From: Agathobaculum sp. Marseille-P7918
GTDB lineage: Bacteria > Bacillota > Clostridia > Oscillospirales > Butyricicoccaceae
Length of the DNA stretch: 64,000 nucleotides
Direction of reading: 5' to 3'
Assembly (NCBI RefSeq): GCF_900625105.1
Contig: NZ_UYYD01000005.1
Span: 107,869-171,868 of the forward strand
The notes under the pieces were generated by a model, which saw nothing but the letters and a program-made list of their open reading frames with translations, had not been told where the DNA came from and did no database searches. The position numbers were made by a program, and so were the translations under genes. This document shows, in pieces, positions 17,383 to 27,054 of this stretch. Numbering within the stretch: the first letter of the stretch is position 1; the number at the start of each line of letters is the position of its first letter.

Positions 17383-19265
17383 GCCTTGTCCTCCTTCCAG
17401 CGCGTCTCGATATAAATCATCAGCGCGGTGATATCTGCGGGCGACACGCCCGAAATGCGCGCGGCCTGCCCGAAGTTCAGCGGCTTGACCTGGTTGAGCT
17501 TCTGCCGCGCTTCCAGCCGCAGCGAATCCACCTGCTCATAATCCAAATCGGTCGGCAGCGGCCGCGACTGCAATTTGCGGTACTGCTCGACGTCCTTCTG
17601 CTGGCGGTCGATGTAGCCCGCGTACTTGACGCGGATCTCGACCTGCTCGCGGATGACCGCGGGCAGCGCCGGACGGTCGGGGTCGAAGTGCGCGAGATCG
17701 GCATAGCTCAACTCGGGACGGCGCAGCAGGTCGATCAGCTTGCAGCCATCCTTGACCGGTGCGCTGTTCTTGCCCGCAAGGAACCCGTTCAGCGCGTCCG
17801 ACGGTGCGATGCCGACCGCCGCGATGCGGTCGATCTCCTGCTGCACCTGCTCGTACTTGCGGCGGACTTTTTCGCCGCGCTCGGGCGGGTTGAGACCGAT
17901 GCGCACGCCGATCGGCACCAGCCGTTCGTCCGCATTGTCCTGCCGCAGCAGCAGACGGTATTCCGAACGCGAGGTCATCATGCGGTACGGCTCGTTGGTG
18001 CCGCGCGTCACGAGATCGTCGATCAGCGTGCCGATGTAGCCGTCCGCACGGTCGAGGATGAGCGGCTCCTCCCCCTTGAGGGCGAGCGCCGCGTTGACGC
18101 CCGCGACCAGTCCCTGTGCGGCCGCTTCTTCATAGCCGGACGAGCCGCAGAACTGCCCCGCGCCGTACAAGCCCTTGACCTTTTTGGTCTCGAGCGTCGG
18201 GCGCAGTTCGAGCGGATCGACGCAGTCGTACTCGATCGCGTAAGCCGGGCGCATGATCTCGGCGTGCTCCAAACCCTTGACCGTATGCAGCATATCGCGC
18301 TGCACATCAAACGGCATGGAGGACGAGAAACCCTGCACATAGATTTCCTCAGTGTCCAGCCCCATCGGCTCGAGGAACAGCTGATGCCGCGGCTTGTCCG
18401 CGAAGCGCACGACCTTATCCTCGATCGACGGGCAATAGCGCGGGCCGACGCCCTCGATCTGGCCGCCGTACAGCGGCGAACGGTCGAGGTTGGCGCGGAT
18501 CAGCTCATGCGTCTTGGCAGTCGTGTAGGTCAGATAGCAGACCGCGCGGTTTTCGGGCGGCCGGTCGGTCTCGAACGAGAACGGGATGATCTCCTCTTCG
18601 CCCTGCTGCAGCTCCAGCCCGGCAAAGTCGATCGAGCGGCGATGGATGCGCGGCGGTGTGCCGGTTTTGAAGCGCTGCAAGCGCAGCCCGAGCGCGCGCA
18701 GCGACTCGGTCAGCGGCTTTGCCGCCGCCATGCCGTCCGGCCCGCTCTCGCGCGTGTATTCGCCGATGATGATGCGGCCGCCGAGAAAGGTGCCCGAGGC
18801 GATGATGACGGCTTTCGCCGGATGGCGTGCGCCGATCGCGGTCACGACCGCGCTGACCGCGCCGTTTTCGGTCTCGACCGAAACGATCTCATCCTGCATC
18901 AGATACAGGTTGTCCTGCCGCTCGAGCGCGTGCTTCATATACGTCCGGTATTTGACGCGGTCGGCCTGCGCGCGCAGCGAATGCACGGCCGGGCCTTTGC
19001 CGCGGTTAAGCATGCGGTACTGGATGCAGGCCGCGTCGGCCGCACGCGCCATCTCGCCGCCCAGCGCGTCGATCTCGCGCACCAGATGGCCTTTGGCCGT
19101 GCCGCCGATGGCCGGGTTGCACGGCATGTTGCCGACGGCATCCAGATTGATCGTAAAACACGCGGTTTTCATCCCGAGACGCGCGGCGGCAAGCGCGGCC
19201 TCGATGCCCGCGTGTCCCGCGCCGACGACCACCACGTCAAATGCTTCGGCTGGAAAAACCGTCAT
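17379..19265 (-). CDS. mnmG: MnmG (GidA), tRNA U34 modification subunit
   Basis: FAD protein that with MnmE installs the carboxymethylaminomethyl group at U34 of certain tRNAs. 628 aa. FAD-binding [20 protein letters not shown] near the N-terminus, the conserved [12 protein letters not shown] segment, and the C-terminal helical MnmE-binding domain. The open frame extends 24 codons upstream, but ATG 19265 (MTVFPAE) has AGGAGG and gives normal length. Confidence 0.97.
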   Translation of the reverse strand: MTVFPAEAFDVVVVGAGHAGIEAALAAARLGMKTACFTINLDAVGNMPCNPAIGGTAKGHLVREIDALGGEMARAADAACIQYRMLNRGKGPAVHSLRAQADRVKYRTYMKHALERQDNLYLMQDEIVSVETENGAVSAVVTAIGARHPAKAVIIASGTFLGGRIIIGEYTRESGPDGMAAAKPLTESLRALGLRLQRFKTGTPPRIHRRSIDFAGLELQQGEEEIIPFSFETDRPPENRAVCYLTYTTAKTHELIRANLDRSPLYGGQIEGVGPRYCPSIEDKVVRFADKPRHQLFLEPMGLDTEEIYVQGFSSSMPFDVQRDMLHTVKGLEHAEIMRPAYAIEYDCVDPLELRPTLETKKVKGLYGAGQFCGSSGYEEAAAQGLVAGVNAALALKGEEPLILDRADGYIGTLIDDLVTRGTNEPYRMMTSRSEYRLLLRQDNADERLVPIGVRIGLNPPERGEKVRRKYEQVQQEIDRIAAVGIAPSDALNGFLAGKNSAPVKDGCKLIDLLRRPELSYADLAHFDPDRPALPAVIREQVEIRVKYAGYIDRQQKDVEQYRKLQSRPLPTDLDYEQVDSLRLEARQKLNQVKPLNFGQAARISGVSPADITALMIYIETRWKEDKA

Positions 19266-19340
19266 GGATCCTCCTCCTTTTTGCTGATGACAGAGTATCC
19301 CACAAAACATGGGCTTGACAAGTGCACCTTTGTGCATACC

Positions 19341-19452
19341 TGTTGATAACTCTGTGTAAACTTTGGATAACTTGCACTTTTGGGCAAAAGTTTGATTCTG
19401 TTTTAGTATTATTGCAGAATGATATTACAAATAGTATATGACTTTTTCCACA
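19341..19452. promoter_or_regulatory. Cluster of DnaA-box-like 9-mers upstream of mnmG
   Basis: TGTTGATAA (19341-19349), TTTGGATAA (19362-19370) and TTTTCCACA (19444-19452) are each one base from TTATCCACA or its complement, within 112 bases of AT-rich non-coding DNA between mnmG and mnmE. Confidence 0.5.
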
Positions 19453-19453
19453 G

Positions 19454-19486
19454 AAAAGGGCCGCTGCGCGCGGCAGGCGGCCCTTT
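19454..19486 (-). terminator. mnmE terminator
   Basis: AAAGGGCCGC / GCGGCCCTTT around a GC-rich 12-base loop; followed by TTTTCTG on the minus strand. Confidence 0.75.
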
Positions 19487-19504
19487 CCATTGCGGCATCT
19501 TTCC

Positions 19505-20866
19505 TTATTTTCCCACACAGAAATCGCTGAAGATCCGGGAAACGACCGCTTCGGTCACGGTCTCGCCGGTGATCTCGCCCAGCGCGGCAATCGCGCCTTC
19601 GGCGTCCATCACGACCGCGTCCGGCGTCATGCCCGACTGTGCGGCATACAGCGCCGCTTCGCAGCGCTCGGCCGCGCGGGCCAGCGCCGCAGCCTGACGG
19701 GCGTTGGTGATCAGCGCGCCGTCAAACGCGCCGTCCCCCAGTCCGATCGTGCGCGGAATGAGCGCAAGCAGTTTATCCATGCCCGCGCCGGTCTTGGCCG
19801 ACAGCGGGACAATGTGCAGGAAGTGTTTTTTCAGCAGCTTTTCATCCAGCTGCTGCGGCAGATCGACCTTGTTGACCACAGCGATCGCGCGGTGGCCCGC
19901 CGCACGGGCGAGCACCAGCATGTCCTCATCCCCGATCGGCTGCGAGCCGTCGAACACCGCAAGGATGAGCGAGGAAGCCGAAGCTTCCGCCATCGCACGG
20001 TCGATTCCGGCCTGTTCGATCGGGTCGGTCGTGTCGCGCAGACCGGCGGTATCCGTGATGCGCAGCAGCAGCTGGCCGACCTTGACGTTTTCCTCGATCA
20101 GGTCGCGGGTCGTGCCGGGAATATCGGTGACAATCGCGCGCTCGCGGCCGAGCAGCGCATTGAGCAGCGTACTTTTGCCCGCATTCGGACGGCCGAGGAT
20201 GACGCACGGCACGCCTTCGCGCAGGATGCGGCCGCGCTCATAGCTTTCGGCCATCGCGTACAGACGGCTGGTCGTGCGGTGCAGCAAAGCGGCAGCGTCG
20301 TCAAACAGCACGGGGTCGATGTCCTCATCCGGAAAATCGACGACCGCATGAAAATGCGCCACCATGCCGATCAGCTCCTCGCGCATCTGCTGCACGGGCG
20401 AGCCGACCGCGCCCATCACCTGGGCCGCCGCGTTCTGCGCGGCTTCCGCGGTGCGGGCGGTGATCAGATCGTGCACGGCTTCCGCTTCGGAAAGCCCCAG
20501 CTTGCCGTTGAGGAAGGCCCGGCGGGTGAACTCGCCCGCCTCGGCCTGCCGCACGCCCTGCGCGAACAGCGCGTCCAGCCCCTGCTGCAGCACCGCGGTC
20601 GAACCGTGGCATTGCAGTTCCGCCATCGGCTCGCCGGTATAGGTATGCGGCGCACGGAACACCACTGCATAGCAGCAGTCGATCACCTTGCCGTTTTTAT
20701 CCTGCAATGTACCGTAAACCAGCTTTTGCGTGGGCGCATCCAGCATACGCTTGCCGTTTTTCGCACGAAAAACCGCGTCCACTGCTGCAATCGCCTGCTC
20801 ACCCGACACCCGAATCAGACCGATCGGCCCGCCGGCAGAAGAAATGGCGGCAATCGTATCGTTCAT
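19505..20866 (-). CDS. mnmE: MnmE (TrmE), tRNA modification GTPase
   Basis: Partner of MnmG. 453 aa: N-terminal tetrahydrofolate-binding domain, helical domain, inserted G domain with G1 GRPNAGKSTLLN, G2/G3 TTRDLIEE...ITDTAGLRDT, G4 NKVD, and the C-terminal catalytic-cysteine motif CVGK (usual CxGK). Fifteen bases after jag. Confidence 0.97.
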   Translation of the reverse strand: MNDTIAAISSAGGPIGLIRVSGEQAIAAVDAVFRAKNGKRMLDAPTQKLVYGTLQDKNGKVIDCCYAVVFRAPHTYTGEPMAELQCHGSTAVLQQGLDALFAQGVRQAEAGEFTRRAFLNGKLGLSEAEAVHDLITARTAEAAQNAAAQVMGAVGSPVQQMREELIGMVAHFHAVVDFPDEDIDPVLFDDAAALLHRTTSRLYAMAESYERGRILREGVPCVILGRPNAGKSTLLNALLGRERAIVTDIPGTTRDLIEENVKVGQLLLRITDTAGLRDTTDPIEQAGIDRAMAEASASSLILAVFDGSQPIGDEDMLVLARAAGHRAIAVVNKVDLPQQLDEKLLKKHFLHIVPLSAKTGAGMDKLLALIPRTIGLGDGAFDGALITNARQAAALARAAERCEAALYAAQSGMTPDAVVMDAEGAIAALGEITGETVTEAVVSRIFSDFCVGK

Positions 20867-20881
20867 AGGCTTTTCCTCTTA

Positions 20882-21868
20882 TCAGGAACGGGAGCGATAG
20901 CTGTTATCCGGTGCGATCACCACGCGGCGGCCCGGCTCGGTGCCGGTCGAATACGTCGTGACACCGTTGAAATCCTGCAAAGCGGCATGGATGATGCGGC
21001 GCTCATACGGATTCATCGGCTCGAGCGTCATCGAACGGTGGGACTTGACCACCTTCATCGCCATCTTGCGGGCGAGACGCTCCAGACTCTCCGCGCGCTT
21101 CTCGCGGTAATTTTCCGTGTTGACCGACAGGCGCACATGCTCGTCCAGCGCGTTATTGAGCACCAGCGAACCAAGATACTGAATCGCATCCAGCGTGTCG
21201 CCGCGGCGGCCGATAATCGGGCCCATATCCGGGCCGGAGATCTCCAGGCGCAGCTGGTCGCACTCGACCTGCGGCAGGGTGGCAACCGTGCCTTCCACGC
21301 CCATCTTTTCCAGCAGGCCGGTGACGAAATCGGTCGCCAACTGCTCTGCCTTTTTCATGCATTCCTCGGAAACCGGGATCAGCTCGCGCTCCTTGGGAAC
21401 GGACGGGGTGATCGGGCGTTCCTCGCGCGGACGGCGGTCACGACGTCCGCTGCGTTCGCGGCGCGGACGCTCGCGGCGCGGCGGGCGCTCGATCTCGAGC
21501 TTTTCCGGTACGAAATCCGCCGGCGCGGCCTTGACCAGGCGCGGCGTATCGTCCTCATCCGTGATGGAGAGCTTCTGCGGCTTGGCGGCAGGCTTTTCCT
21601 CCTTTGCCGCAGCGGGCTTGTCCGCATGGCGCGGCTTGGACGGCTTTTCCACAGGGGTGTGGACAGGTTCCGCCTTTTTGACCGGCTCATCCGGCACCTG
21701 ATAGGTCACGCGCACGCGTGCCGGCGTTGCGCCGATGCCGAGAAAGCCCTTCTTGCCGTTATCCAGTACCTCGACCGACACGTCATCCCGGTCCATGCCG
21801 AGCTGATCGAGCGCCGCCTGGATGGCAGCGTCACGGGTGTCGCCCGTGGTTTCGATAAATTTCTCCAT
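20882..21868 (-). CDS. jag: Jag/KhpB RNA-binding protein
   Basis: 328 aa. N-terminal Jag domain (MEKFIETTGDTRDAAIQAAL...GFLGIG), a long Lys/Arg/Pro-rich linker (about 85-170), a KH domain (GPIIGRRGDTLDAIQYL) and an R3H domain at the C-terminus (NPYERRIIHAAL). Forms a KhpA/KhpB RNA-binding pair in other Firmicutes, affecting envelope and division. Only three bases after yidC; the ribosome site lies in the yidC tail. Confidence 0.95.
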   Translation of the reverse strand: MEKFIETTGDTRDAAIQAALDQLGMDRDDVSVEVLDNGKKGFLGIGATPARVRVTYQVPDEPVKKAEPVHTPVEKPSKPRHADKPAAAKEEKPAAKPQKLSITDEDDTPRLVKAAPADFVPEKLEIERPPRRERPRRERSGRRDRRPREERPITPSVPKERELIPVSEECMKKAEQLATDFVTGLLEKMGVEGTVATLPQVECDQLRLEISGPDMGPIIGRRGDTLDAIQYLGSLVLNNALDEHVRLSVNTENYREKRAESLERLARKMAMKVVKSHRSMTLEPMNPYERRIIHAALQDFNGVTTYSTGTEPGRRVVIAPDNSYRSRS

Positions 21869-21871
21869 AAC

Positions 21872-22846
21872 TTACTTGTCCCCCTTCTTTTTCTTCGCGT
21901 TCTGGGACTGTTCCTGCTGCGCAGCTCTGTGCGCCGCGCGCTTTGCTTCCTTTTCCGCCTCGATGCGGGCCGATTCCTCGGCGTCCTTCTTTTCCTTCTT
22001 ACCGCGCAGGTATCTGGTCAGCGTCAGCTCCTGCACGCAGGCAAACAGGTTGTTGAAAATCCAGTAAATGCCGATGGCGCCCGGCAGGATGAATGCAAAA
22101 TACAGCGACATGAGCGGCATGATGACATTCATCATCTTCATCTGGCCGGCAGCCGCGCTGTTCTGCGTGCCCTGCATTTTCTGCATGACATAGCTGGACA
22201 GGAACGCGGTGACGCCCGACAGGATCGGGATGATCCAGATGATGCTCGGATGCGTGATGGACGGCGTCTGCGCCAGGTTCAGGCCGAGGAAGTGGAAATC
22301 AATGTTGAGCAGCTCGCCCGCGCCATTGGTGATCGCCGTCACGCTGTCCGGCCAAACGCCGCCGTTATCGGTGAACAGCTGGCCGAGCTTTTCCGCGATC
22401 GTGATCTGGCCGTAATAACCCGCGGACTCCATATTGACGCCGACCAGCGTGCCCAGCTGATTGATGACATCATCCGAAAAGCCCATCATGAACTTGAGCG
22501 GCTGCTGCACGGCATAGTACAGACCCATCATGATCGGCAGCGGGATGAACTGCGGCAGGCAGCCCGTCATCGGGTTGACGCCGTGTTTGTCGTACAGTTT
22601 CTGCGTCTCTTCGTTGAGCTTGACGCGGTTGTTGGCATACTTTTTCTGCAGCTGCTGCATCTCCGCGTTGAGTGCGGTCATGGCGAGCATGCTCTTTTTG
22701 CCCTTGATGGCCAGCGGAATGCAGATCAGCTTGACCAGCAGCGCAAACAGGATCACCGCAAGACCGTAGGAACCTACCGTCTTGAAGATCGCCAGCAGGA
22801 TCAAACCAAGCGGTCTGACGATGACAAGTCCGAAAATTTCTCCCAT
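21872..22846 (-). CDS. yidC: YidC/Oxa1 membrane protein insertase
   Basis: Inserts membrane proteins with or without SecYEG. 324 aa, Gram-positive type without a large periplasmic domain. About five TM segments; conserved core IPLAIKGKKSMLAMTALNAEMQ and PIMMGLYYAVQQPL; a basic C-terminal tail rich in Lys and Ala (KKEKKDAEESARIEAEKEAKR region) for ribosome contact. Starts after GGAGG. Confidence 0.96.
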   Translation of the reverse strand: MGEIFGLVIVRPLGLILLAIFKTVGSYGLAVILFALLVKLICIPLAIKGKKSMLAMTALNAEMQQLQKKYANNRVKLNEETQKLYDKHGVNPMTGCLPQFIPLPIMMGLYYAVQQPLKFMMGFSDDVINQLGTLVGVNMESAGYYGQITIAEKLGQLFTDNGGVWPDSVTAITNGAGELLNIDFHFLGLNLAQTPSITHPSIIWIIPILSGVTAFLSSYVMQKMQGTQNSAAAGQMKMMNVIMPLMSLYFAFILPGAIGIYWIFNNLFACVQELTLTRYLRGKKEKKDAEESARIEAEKEAKRAAHRAAQQEQSQNAKKKKGDK

Positions 22847-22918
22847 ATAAACCTCCGTAGGGTTGTTTTTCCTTTGTGAAACGAAATGTGTTCCGGTGCT
22901 TTCCCTCTTTCTAACGCG

Positions 22919-23131
22919 TTACGGCACGGGATCATACGGCCCGCGTTTGGAAAAGGGGTGGCACCGGCAGATGCGTTTGAATGCCAGCCAGCCGCCCTTG
23001 AGCGCGCCGTATTTCTCGATCGCCTCGATCGCATATTGCGAACACGTCGGGATATACCGGCAGCAGGGTGGTCTCGCCGGGGAAATATGCCGGCGGTAAA
23101 ACCGGATTGCCGCCAGCATAAAACGCTTCAT
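22919..23131 (-). CDS. yidD: YidD, membrane protein insertion efficiency factor
   Basis: 70-aa amphipathic, cysteine-containing protein with the family signature [23 protein letters not shown] and [10 protein letters not shown]. Assists YidC-dependent insertion at the inner face of the membrane. ATG overlaps the rnpA stop by four bases. Confidence 0.95.
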   Translation of the reverse strand: MKRFMLAAIRFYRRHISPARPPCCRYIPTCSQYAIEAIEKYGALKGGWLAFKRICRCHPFSKRGPYDPVP

Positions 23132-23472
23132 GACCGAGCTGCCGCGACTTTATTCTCCTGCAAAGCCCGCAGCAGCGATTTTTCAATTTCCAAATAGGTT
23201 GCACCCACCGCGCGGCTGCGCGCGACGAGTATCAGATCCACGCCCACCGCAAATTCGTCCTCATGCAGACGATATGCCTCGCGGAACAGGCGCTTGATGC
23301 GGTTTCTCTGCACCGCACCGGCCAGCTTGGCGCTGACCGTCAGCCCCAGCCGGTTATATCCCAACCGGTTTTTCCGGCAATACAGGACCAGATGCCTGCC
23401 CGCCGAAGAAACACCCCGGTGATACAGCCGCCGGAACTCGTGGTTTTCCTTCAAGGATATGGTGTGCTTCAT
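23128..23472 (-). CDS. rnpA: RnpA, protein subunit of RNase P
   Basis: 114-aa basic protein that supports the RNase P RNA in tRNA 5' processing. Signature [17 protein letters not shown] present. Start at [13 protein letters not shown] (23472) with an AGGAG site; longer in-frame starts have none. Confidence 0.96.
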   Translation of the reverse strand: MKHTISLKENHEFRRLYHRGVSSAGRHLVLYCRKNRLGYNRLGLTVSAKLAGAVQRNRIKRLFREAYRLHEDEFAVGVDLILVARSRAVGATYLEIEKSLLRALQENKVAAARS

Positions 23473-23687
23473 CTTTTTCTCCTCGTTTTTCCGATGCCCG
23501 GGAAAAAACGGAAGGTAACGCCCACACATTTTTGGGGACGTTATCTCAAATTTCTTTGCAGCTAAGTATGTTTGCAAAGCCGACCGTATCGCTTTTGCCG
23601 TCCGGCGGATACGGCCCGAAACCTGTTCGCCGGATTTTCCTTTGCCGGGCAAAACGCAGTGGTCTGCGTGTTTTCACCCGGACAAAC

Positions 23688-23719
23688 GAAAAAAACGAGC
23701 CGCAGAATAAAGCGGCTCG
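23688..23719 (-). terminator. Terminator/attenuator between rpmH and rnpA
   Basis: Arms CGAGCCGC (23696-23703) and GCGGCTCG (23712-23719), loop 8, then TTTTTTTCG on the minus strand. It lies within the 298-base gap between rpmH and rnpA and would make most rpmH transcripts end before rnpA. Confidence 0.8.
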
Positions 23720-23770
23720 CTTCGTTTTCCCTTCGCGCCGCCGGCGCGTATTGAAAAATCGGTTTTTCGC

Positions 23771-23905
23771 TTAGTGCGTCAGGCGTGCGCGGCCCTTGGC
23801 ACGGCGACGGGCCAGTACCTTGCGGCCGTTCGACGTACGCATACGCTTGCGGAAACCATGCTCCTTGGAGCGCTGACGCTTCTTGGGCTGATAAGTTCTC
23901 TTCAT
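23771..23905 (-). CDS. rpmH: Ribosomal protein L34
   Basis: 44 aa, [20 protein letters not shown]... with the normal L34 sequence throughout. Part of the large ribosomal subunit. First gene of the rpmH-rnpA-yidD-yidC-jag-mnmE series. Confidence 0.98.
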   Translation of the reverse strand: MKRTYQPKKRQRSKEHGFRKRMRTSNGRKVLARRRAKGRARLTH

Positions 23906-24014
23906 TTCTTCGTGCACCTCCCTGTTCATGGATTTACGGATGGGCACCGGCATAGGTCCGGCGCGAGACGCGGGCACATGCCGCTGCCTGTCCGCAGAAT
24001 ATGAGACAATAATT

Positions 24015-24043
24015 ATTATCCTATAAAAGCACCCAAATGTCAA
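24015..24043 (-). promoter_or_regulatory. rpmH promoter
   Basis: TTGACA (24038-24043), 17-base spacer, GATAAT (24015-24020). The rest of the rpmH-dnaA gap holds a palindrome TCCCCAGCTGGGGA (24143-24156) just upstream of the dnaA promoter. Confidence 0.85.
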
Positions 24044-24168
24044 GGTTTTTTTGCGTTTTCAACATCTTGGGGACGGGTCAAAAAATCCTACCATAACTTG
24101 CGTCTGTGTTGGCAAAAATTCCGAAAACCATACACAATTTTCTCCCCAGCTGGGGAAAACCCTTTCAG

Positions 24169-24197
24169 TTGAATCTGTCGGAATCTTGTGCTATTAT
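24169..24197 (+). promoter_or_regulatory. dnaA promoter
   Basis: TTGAAT, 17-base spacer, TATTAT, followed by AGGAGG and the dnaA ATG 39 bases later. Confidence 0.8.
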
Positions 24198-24235
24198 TAT
24201 ATTATCTATGTACTTATATCGACAGGAGGCGCCCC

Positions 24236-25516
24236 ATGGCTAACAATATATTGGAAATGGCGCTCGAACGCCTTGAACGCGATTTCCCGCCGTCCAGCCT
24301 TTCCGCCTGGTTCGACGATGCAACGGTTGTTTCTTTTACGGACAACCGTTTGATTTTGCATTCCCCGGTCCAGTTCAAAAAAGAATTTATCGATCAGAAG
24401 TTCATCGAGCCGCTGCAAAACGCGCTGTATGAGCTGACCGGCGACCCGATCACGGTCGTCGTCGTCACCGGCGAGTACACCGCGCCCACGACCAGCTCTT
24501 CCCCCTACGATGACTACACCTTCGAACGGTTCATCGTCGGCTCATCCAACAAGTTCGCGCACGCGGCGGCGCTCGCGGTGGCCCAGCGGCCGGCGGCGGA
24601 AAACAACCCGCTGTTCATCTACGGCAACTCGGGTCTGGGCAAAACCCACCTGATGTACGCGATCGCGAACGTGCTGCGCCGGACGCACCCGGAATTTCGC
24701 ATCATCTACGTCAAGGGCGAGGATTTCACCAACGAGCTGATCACCGCCATCCAGGAAGGCAACGTACAGGCGTTCCGCAACAAATACCGCATGGTCGATC
24801 TGCTGCTGCTGGACGACGTGCAGTTCATCGCGGGCAAAGAGCGCACGCAGGAGGAATTTTTCCATACCTTCAACGCGCTGTACGAAGCGAAAAAGCAGAT
24901 CGTGCTCACATCCGACCGGCCGCCCAAGGAAATCAATACGCTCGAGGACCGCATGAAAACCCGTTTCGAGTGGGGCCTGCTGGCCGATATCCAGCCGCCG
25001 GACTTTGAAACCCGCATCGCGATCATCCGCGACAAGGCAGTCAAGATGGGCGTAGACCTGCCCGACGACGTCTCCACCTACATCGCGGAGAACATCCAGT
25101 CCAACATCCGGCAGCTTGAAGGCGCGGTCAAAAAGATCAAGGCCATGCACGAGCTGATGGGCGAACGCATCACCGTTCCGCTGGCGGAAAACGCGATCGA
25201 CGCCCTGCGCATCGAAAACCCCGGCCTCAACCCGACGCCCGAACGCATCATGGAAGCGGTCGCCAACTATTTCTACATCCCGGTCGAGCAGATGATTTCG
25301 CAGAACCGCTCCAAGGACGTTGCCTATCCGCGTCAGATGGCCATGTACATGATCCGTCAGGAACTCGAATATTCCTTCCCGGATATCGCCAAGATTTTCA
25401 AGCGCGATCACACGACCGTCATGCACGCCTGCAACAAAATCGAGGAGGAACGCAAGAACTCCCGAGAGACCGAAGAGGTCATCAAAAAGCTGCACAACAA
25501 CATCCGCGGGGAATGA
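24236..25516 (+). CDS. dnaA: DnaA, replication initiator
   Basis: AAA+ protein that melts oriC. 426 aa. N-terminal DnaB-binding domain, short linker, Walker A GNSGLGKTH, Walker B LLLDDVQF, sensor RMKTRFEWGL, and the DnaA-box-binding HTH signature FKRDHTTVMHACNKI. ATG 24236 (MANNILEMAL) lies six bases after AGGAGG; the frame is open further upstream but through the promoter. Confidence 0.98.
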   Translation: MANNILEMALERLERDFPPSSLSAWFDDATVVSFTDNRLILHSPVQFKKEFIDQKFIEPLQNALYELTGDPITVVVVTGEYTAPTTSSSPYDDYTFERFIVGSSNKFAHAAALAVAQRPAAENNPLFIYGNSGLGKTHLMYAIANVLRRTHPEFRIIYVKGEDFTNELITAIQEGNVQAFRNKYRMVDLLLLDDVQFIAGKERTQEEFFHTFNALYEAKKQIVLTSDRPPKEINTLEDRMKTRFEWGLLADIQPPDFETRIAIIRDKAVKMGVDLPDDVSTYIAENIQSNIRQLEGAVKKIKAMHELMGERITVPLAENAIDALRIENPGLNPTPERIMEAVANYFYIPVEQMISQNRSKDVAYPRQMAMYMIRQELEYSFPDIAKIFKRDHTTVMHACNKIEEERKNSRETEEVIKKLHNNIRGE

Positions 25517-25700
25517 AAAACTATCCACAGAAGCCTGTGGATTCCACAAGGGTTGTCCTGTGGATAAAAAAGCAAACTGTGGAAGCTGTGGAGCGGACAG
25601 AATTCATCCACATCCCGCTGTGTACGACATTTCCCGCACCACGTCTGGGTTTGCACGGTTTTTCCCCAATTTCCCCAACCCCTACTACTACGATAAAAAC
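25517..25700. other. oriC: DnaA-box cluster and DnaA-trio-like unwinding element
   Basis: Between dnaA and dnaN. One perfect reverse box TGTGGATAA (25559-25567) plus near-boxes CTATCCACA (25521), TGTGGATTC (25536), TGTGGAAGC (25579), TGTGGAGCG (25587) and TCATCCACA (25604). They are followed by a C-rich stretch (TTTCCCCAACCCC) and TACTACTACGAT (25683-25694), which has the form of the DnaA-trio motif of the Bacillus basal unwinding system, then an A/T-rich run leading to dnaN. Confidence 0.85.
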
Positions 25701-25745
25701 CTATCCTGTTTTTTCTTACGATTTCCAAAGAAAGAGGAACGACCG

Positions 25746-26855
25746 ATGAAATTCTCCTGTGAAAAAGAAACTCTGCTCAGCCTGATCGGCACAGCCTCCC
25801 GTGCAGTGACCGGAAAAAGCGCCATGCCGCTGCTCGAAGGTCTGCTCGTCACTGCCGATGCCGATTCACTGACCTTGACCGGCTACGATCTTTCCATGGG
25901 CATCCGCACCACGGCCGAAGCCGATATTGTCGAACCCGGTAGCATCGTTTTGAACGCCAAGCTGTTTTACGACATTGTCCGCAAGCTGCCGCAGGACGTC
26001 GTCTATCTGGAAACCGACGACAAGCTGCTGACCACCATCAAGTGCGGCCGCGCAGTGTTCAACCTGATCGCGACCGAAGCCGACGAATATCCGGCGCTGG
26101 CCGAGGTTTCGGCCGACACCGGCTTTTCTCTGCCGCAGTCCATGCTGAAAAGCATGATTGCGCAGACCATTTTCTCGGTGTCCGACAACGAGAGCAAGCC
26201 GATCCACACCGGCTGCCTGTTTGAGCTGGAAGGCAGCCGCCTGAACGTCGTCGCCGTGGACGGCTATCGCCTGTCCGTGCGCCGCGAAACCGTGGAAGGC
26301 ATTTCCGGGGACATGAAATTCGTCGTTCCCGGCTCGTCGCTGCGCGAAATCGAGCGCATTTTGACTGAAGAGGACGGCGACGTCGAGATTTTCCCCGACC
26401 GCAAGAACATCCTGTTCCGCATCGGCGGCACCACGCTGATCACCCGCCTGATCGACGGCGAGTTCCTCAACTACCGCGCCGCAATCCCCGCGGAATTTGA
26501 ATATGTCGTCAAAGCCGACCGCCACGAATTCATCACCTGCATCGAGCGCGTGTCGCTGATCGTATCGGAAAAGCTGAAAAACCCGGTACGCTTCCATTTT
26601 GACGGCTCGTATGTGCAGATGTCCTGCATCACGGCCGTCGGCAAGAGCTATGACGAATGTGCGTTCGACGGCAATATCGAAGATCTGGAGATCGGTTTCA
26701 ACAACCGCTACATTCTGGACGCGCTGCGCGCCGCGGGCGACGATACGGTCAAATTGCAGCTCAAGGGCTCGCTCAACCCGATCGTCATTTCGCCGCTCGA
26801 AGGCGACAAATACACCTATCTTGTGCTGCCCGTGAGGTTGAAAGCCAATGACTGA
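25746..26855 (+). CDS. dnaN: DNA polymerase III beta subunit (sliding clamp)
   Basis: Ring-shaped processivity factor, 369 aa, three clamp folds; [21 protein letters not shown] start and C-terminal [11 protein letters not shown] are characteristic. Start ATG 25746 follows GAGGAACG; the frame is open upstream through the origin but is not coding there. Overlaps rlbA by eight bases. Confidence 0.97.
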   Translation: MKFSCEKETLLSLIGTASRAVTGKSAMPLLEGLLVTADADSLTLTGYDLSMGIRTTAEADIVEPGSIVLNAKLFYDIVRKLPQDVVYLETDDKLLTTIKCGRAVFNLIATEADEYPALAEVSADTGFSLPQSMLKSMIAQTIFSVSDNESKPIHTGCLFELEGSRLNVVAVDGYRLSVRRETVEGISGDMKFVVPGSSLREIERILTEEDGDVEIFPDRKNILFRIGGTTLITRLIDGEFLNYRAAIPAEFEYVVKADRHEFITCIERVSLIVSEKLKNPVRFHFDGSYVQMSCITAVGKSYDECAFDGNIEDLEIGFNNRYILDALRAAGDDTVKLQLKGSLNPIVISPLEGDKYTYLVLPVRLKAND

Positions 26856-27054
26856 GATCAAAATTGACACCGAATTTATCAAGCTGGATGCACTGCTCAA
26901 GTTTGCAAACCTCGTGTCCTCGGGCGGCGAGGCCAAGATCCGCATCGCCGAGGGCGAGGTTGCAGTGAACGGCGAACCCTGCACGATGCGCGGCAAAAAG
27001 CTGCGCCCGGGCGACACCGTGACGCTGGACGGCGAAAGCGTCCGGATCGTATGA
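26848..27054 (+). CDS. rlbA: RlbA/YaaA, S4-domain RNA-binding protein
   Basis: 68-aa S4 domain ([21 protein letters not shown]...VAVNGEP). In Bacillus it is linked to ribosome assembly (50S-associated). Overlaps dnaN upstream and recF downstream, forming one translational unit. Confidence 0.92.
   Translation: MTEIKIDTEFIKLDALLKFANLVSSGGEAKIRIAEGEVAVNGEPCTMRGKKLRPGDTVTLDGESVRIV

Noticed and set aside
19490..22879. Very long open frame (over 1100 codons) on the plus strand
   Set aside because: It lies opposite mnmE, jag and yidC, which have clear motifs. High-GC third positions keep the complementary frame open; composition is Arg/His-rich and no ribosome site fits.
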